Of a DNA stretch of 64,000 bases, positions 61,741-64,000 are shown piece after piece. The position numbers were made by a program, and so were the translations under genes. Source of the stretch: Struthidea cinerea (lineage: Eukaryota > Chordata > Aves > Passeriformes > Corcoracidae). Where the stretch lies: contig VZTI01003267.1 in the NCBI GenBank assembly GCA_013397865.1, forward strand, positions 1,472,902 to 1,536,901, written 5' to 3'. The notes under the pieces are model-generated. The model made no database searches. It saw only the letters and a list, made by a program, of their open reading frames with translations, and was not told where the DNA came from. Every line of letters begins with the position of its first letter. The first letter of the stretch is position 1.

Positions 61741-64000
61741 CTGTAACTGAGCTACAGGAAAACATGAGAATCCACAATTAGGATAAAAAAGCCGCCACCA
61801 CCACCTACATAAGTGAGGCAGGGGGGTTCAGCCTGATCCACTGAGGCCCTGAGCCTCCTGACATGAGCAAATGTCATGGTTCAGGACACTGAAGGGAAAT
61901 GCAAGTGCTGCAGCAGCAACAGCCAGAACACTGATGGGGGCATAAAATCCCCAGCCCAGTGCCCATGGGGAGAATTGCTTCCCACCCCAGCTCTTGTGGG
62001 TGTGCTCACAAGGACAGGACCTGCACACATGAGAACACTGCTCCACGCGAAGCCGCAGCCCGTCGTCTGTCACAGGGAAAACGGTTTCCTTCCCACCAAG
62101 ATGCTGAACCTGTATTTTCAGCTTCGCTTTCAAAACAGGATTTAAAAAAAAATAAAAAAGTTCCCTAGGGCACTATCATGATCTGCTTGGCCCAAAATCC
62201 CAAGATAAATTAAGAGCGCGGCGTTCCCTGTGGCCGTGCGATGGGGATTAAAGGTTTTGAAAGGTAATATCCTGCTCTGAGCCTTGCAGCCAATACAGCC
62301 GTGACACTGATTTCCTCTCCTTGGCTGCCTACCCCGTGCTGTTTATGAAACATATGTGTTTGGGGAAATATGTCTGAAAAGGAGACAGATTTTTTTTCAT
62401 GTGACTGATGATCATATGAATTCCTGTAATCAAATTGGATTAAATATAGAAACTATGACTTACAGTCTTCCTCCAGAGAGTAAAAAAAGCCTTTATTCTG
62501 CTCCCAGTGTATGCTGACTGTGCTTTACACCTCATTTTGACAGCATACTTGAGGTTCAGGCAGACTCATGCAGCACATTGCTTCCCTCTCAAAGTCTTTT
62601 AGCTCCCTCTAGAGCCCTTGAGGCACATGGAAGATTTTAACACGATGGGAAAATTAATTGGCAAACCATTAAGTGATGCCCTTGCTGAGAACAAGCTGAA
62701 AATCAGTCAAAATTAAGAGTGACACCCCCTCCAGTCTTCTCTGCTTTCCCTTCTCACTGTCTGTCTTATGCCGCACTCAAACCTGGATCAAGCATCATTA
62801 TTGATTGATCTTTTAAAAACTGAGATCAATTAAGGCAAGACTTTAAATCCAAGCCTTTGGTGGAGCCAAACTCTGATGTCTGTGCCAATTCCCACATGCT
62901 TTACAGTTCTCAAGAGGCAGAGCCAAGGCTGACACAGATGCCACGAGACTTTGAGGACAGCCTGTTCCACCTTCTCATCCTTGGCATGGGGGAGCCTTCC
63001 CCTGGGTGGGACACCCCATGCAGCCTCTCAGAGCATGGCAAAGCCTCATGGCTCAGAGGTGCAGGGAATCCCAGGGAATGCAGCCCTGTCCTGCCTGTCT
63101 GCCTGCCTTCCACAGCTGCCTCTCCAGGGACAGACCCTCACAGGGGAGGAAGCTGAGCTTGGTGGGGGCCTCCTCTCAGGACCATGAAACCGCCCTGTGC
63201 ATACTCTACTGAGATTTACTGAGTTGTCCCAGGTGTGAGGCACTGGAGGCTTCCCAGGGACTGTGGGTGGGTAGCTACAGTGCTCATGTGCACCTGACTT
63301 GAAGGCAAGGCTGATGCCAGGAAGAGGAAATGCATCTTACCTCATTGTCTGAGATATAAAAATTCATCCTACAGTGGGTACTTGCAAATAACCTCAAAGC
63401 TTTCTTCAGGCATTCAAAGCAAGCAAGCCGAAATGCCTCTGCTTGAGCTCTGGTCCCATAACGGGCACAGGGATCCTACTTGTTTGAGCAGAGCCATAAC
63501 TTCTCTGAAGGCAACTGGGACCCTGAGCAGCAGCAGAAATTCCCCTCGTTCCAGAGGGCAGCTTAGGGCAGGGCTGAAGAGCAGCTGTCACCACCATTCC
63601 CCAAAACCCGCTGTCTCCACGCTCAGAAACCGTGGCACTCGGTCACACGCGCAGATCCCATCCTCCTGCTGCTGTACATCCATGTTTTACACTTCAGCCT
63701 GCCAACACCCCAGTCTCCCAGATACAAATGCACTTCTGGCAGAGCTTTGAGGGGCTCTGGGATGCTGGTAAGCTCACCCAGCCCCATACTGGTGAGGCCA
63801 ATCCCAGCAGGAACCTGCCAGTCCTTAGGGGCTGGGAGGAAAGCACGTGCACTTGCTGAGGGGCTGTGCCAAGGCGGGAGGGCAACACAGTCCCAAGCAG
63901 CAGGGGTGAAACCAAGGGTGGGTGTCTTGTTTGGGGACCCCAGCCCAGGAGAAAGGTTACCTGGATGCAGCCTCAGCTGGGAGGGGTGACCAGAAGTGGA
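61741..64000 (-). other. MICAL2: MICAL2 intronic sequence, possible small exon inside
   Basis: No MICAL domain exon (FAD monooxygenase, CH or LIM) is recognised between the most upstream called exon and the window end. The region is moderately GC-rich with several unrelated open frames. One segment at 63342-63476 has an open minus-strand frame followed by a strong donor, and is treated as a candidate only. The earlier part of the gene must lie beyond 64000. Confidence 0.55.

Noticed and set aside
1..64000. A novel multi-gene system, defence island or integrated virus
   Set aside because: Apart from CR1 fragments and simple repeats, no mobile-element or viral coding region is recognisable. 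The window is explained by MICAL2, PARVA and their introns.

Overview
The window is vertebrate nuclear DNA, almost certainly from a bird. It carries intron-rich genes, no bacterial-style gene packing, a TATA-less CpG-island promoter, and several copies of the avian CR1 LINE 3' end. Low-complexity A/C-rich tracts fit a bird genome, but the species cannot be named from the sequence.

Two genes can be supported, both on the minus strand and head to tail. From about 61.7 kb down to 39.66 kb lie nine exons of the 3' half of a MICAL-family gene, called MICAL2 (its C-terminal part was once annotated separately in mammals as MICALCL). All have good AG/GT splice sites and their phases chain without a break. 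They comprise two small exons, one large disordered exon of about 442 codons, and six small exons encoding an acidic linker plus the C-terminal bMERB (Rab-binding) helical domain, ending in a TGA at 39657-39659. The monooxygenase, CH and LIM exons would lie beyond 64 kb. About 9 kb downstream, at 30.7 kb, is the first coding exon of PARVA (alpha-parvin) inside a CpG island. Its splice donor is hidden by a 72-base assembly gap. The remaining 30 kb, down to position 1, looks like PARVA intron 1, with no further parvin exon recognised. MICAL2 next to PARVA matches the gene order known in mammals and supports both identifications.

Both genes act on the actin and adhesion machinery: MICAL2 oxidises actin and binds Rab GTPases through bMERB, and PARVA links ILK/PINCH at integrin adhesions to F-actin. 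Their adjacency is ancient synteny rather than an operon.

Non-gene content comprises CR1 fragments, microsatellites, short tandem duplications, two N gaps, and an exact 216-bp repeat split by a single N, which looks like an assembly error. I found no convincing novel system. The points most worth a second look are the false duplication, the lost PARVA donor, a possible intron-retention isoform of MICAL2 with a leucine-rich tail, a tandem repeat abutting a MICAL2 splice acceptor, a possible extra exon at 63.4 kb, and several candidate conserved non-coding elements.
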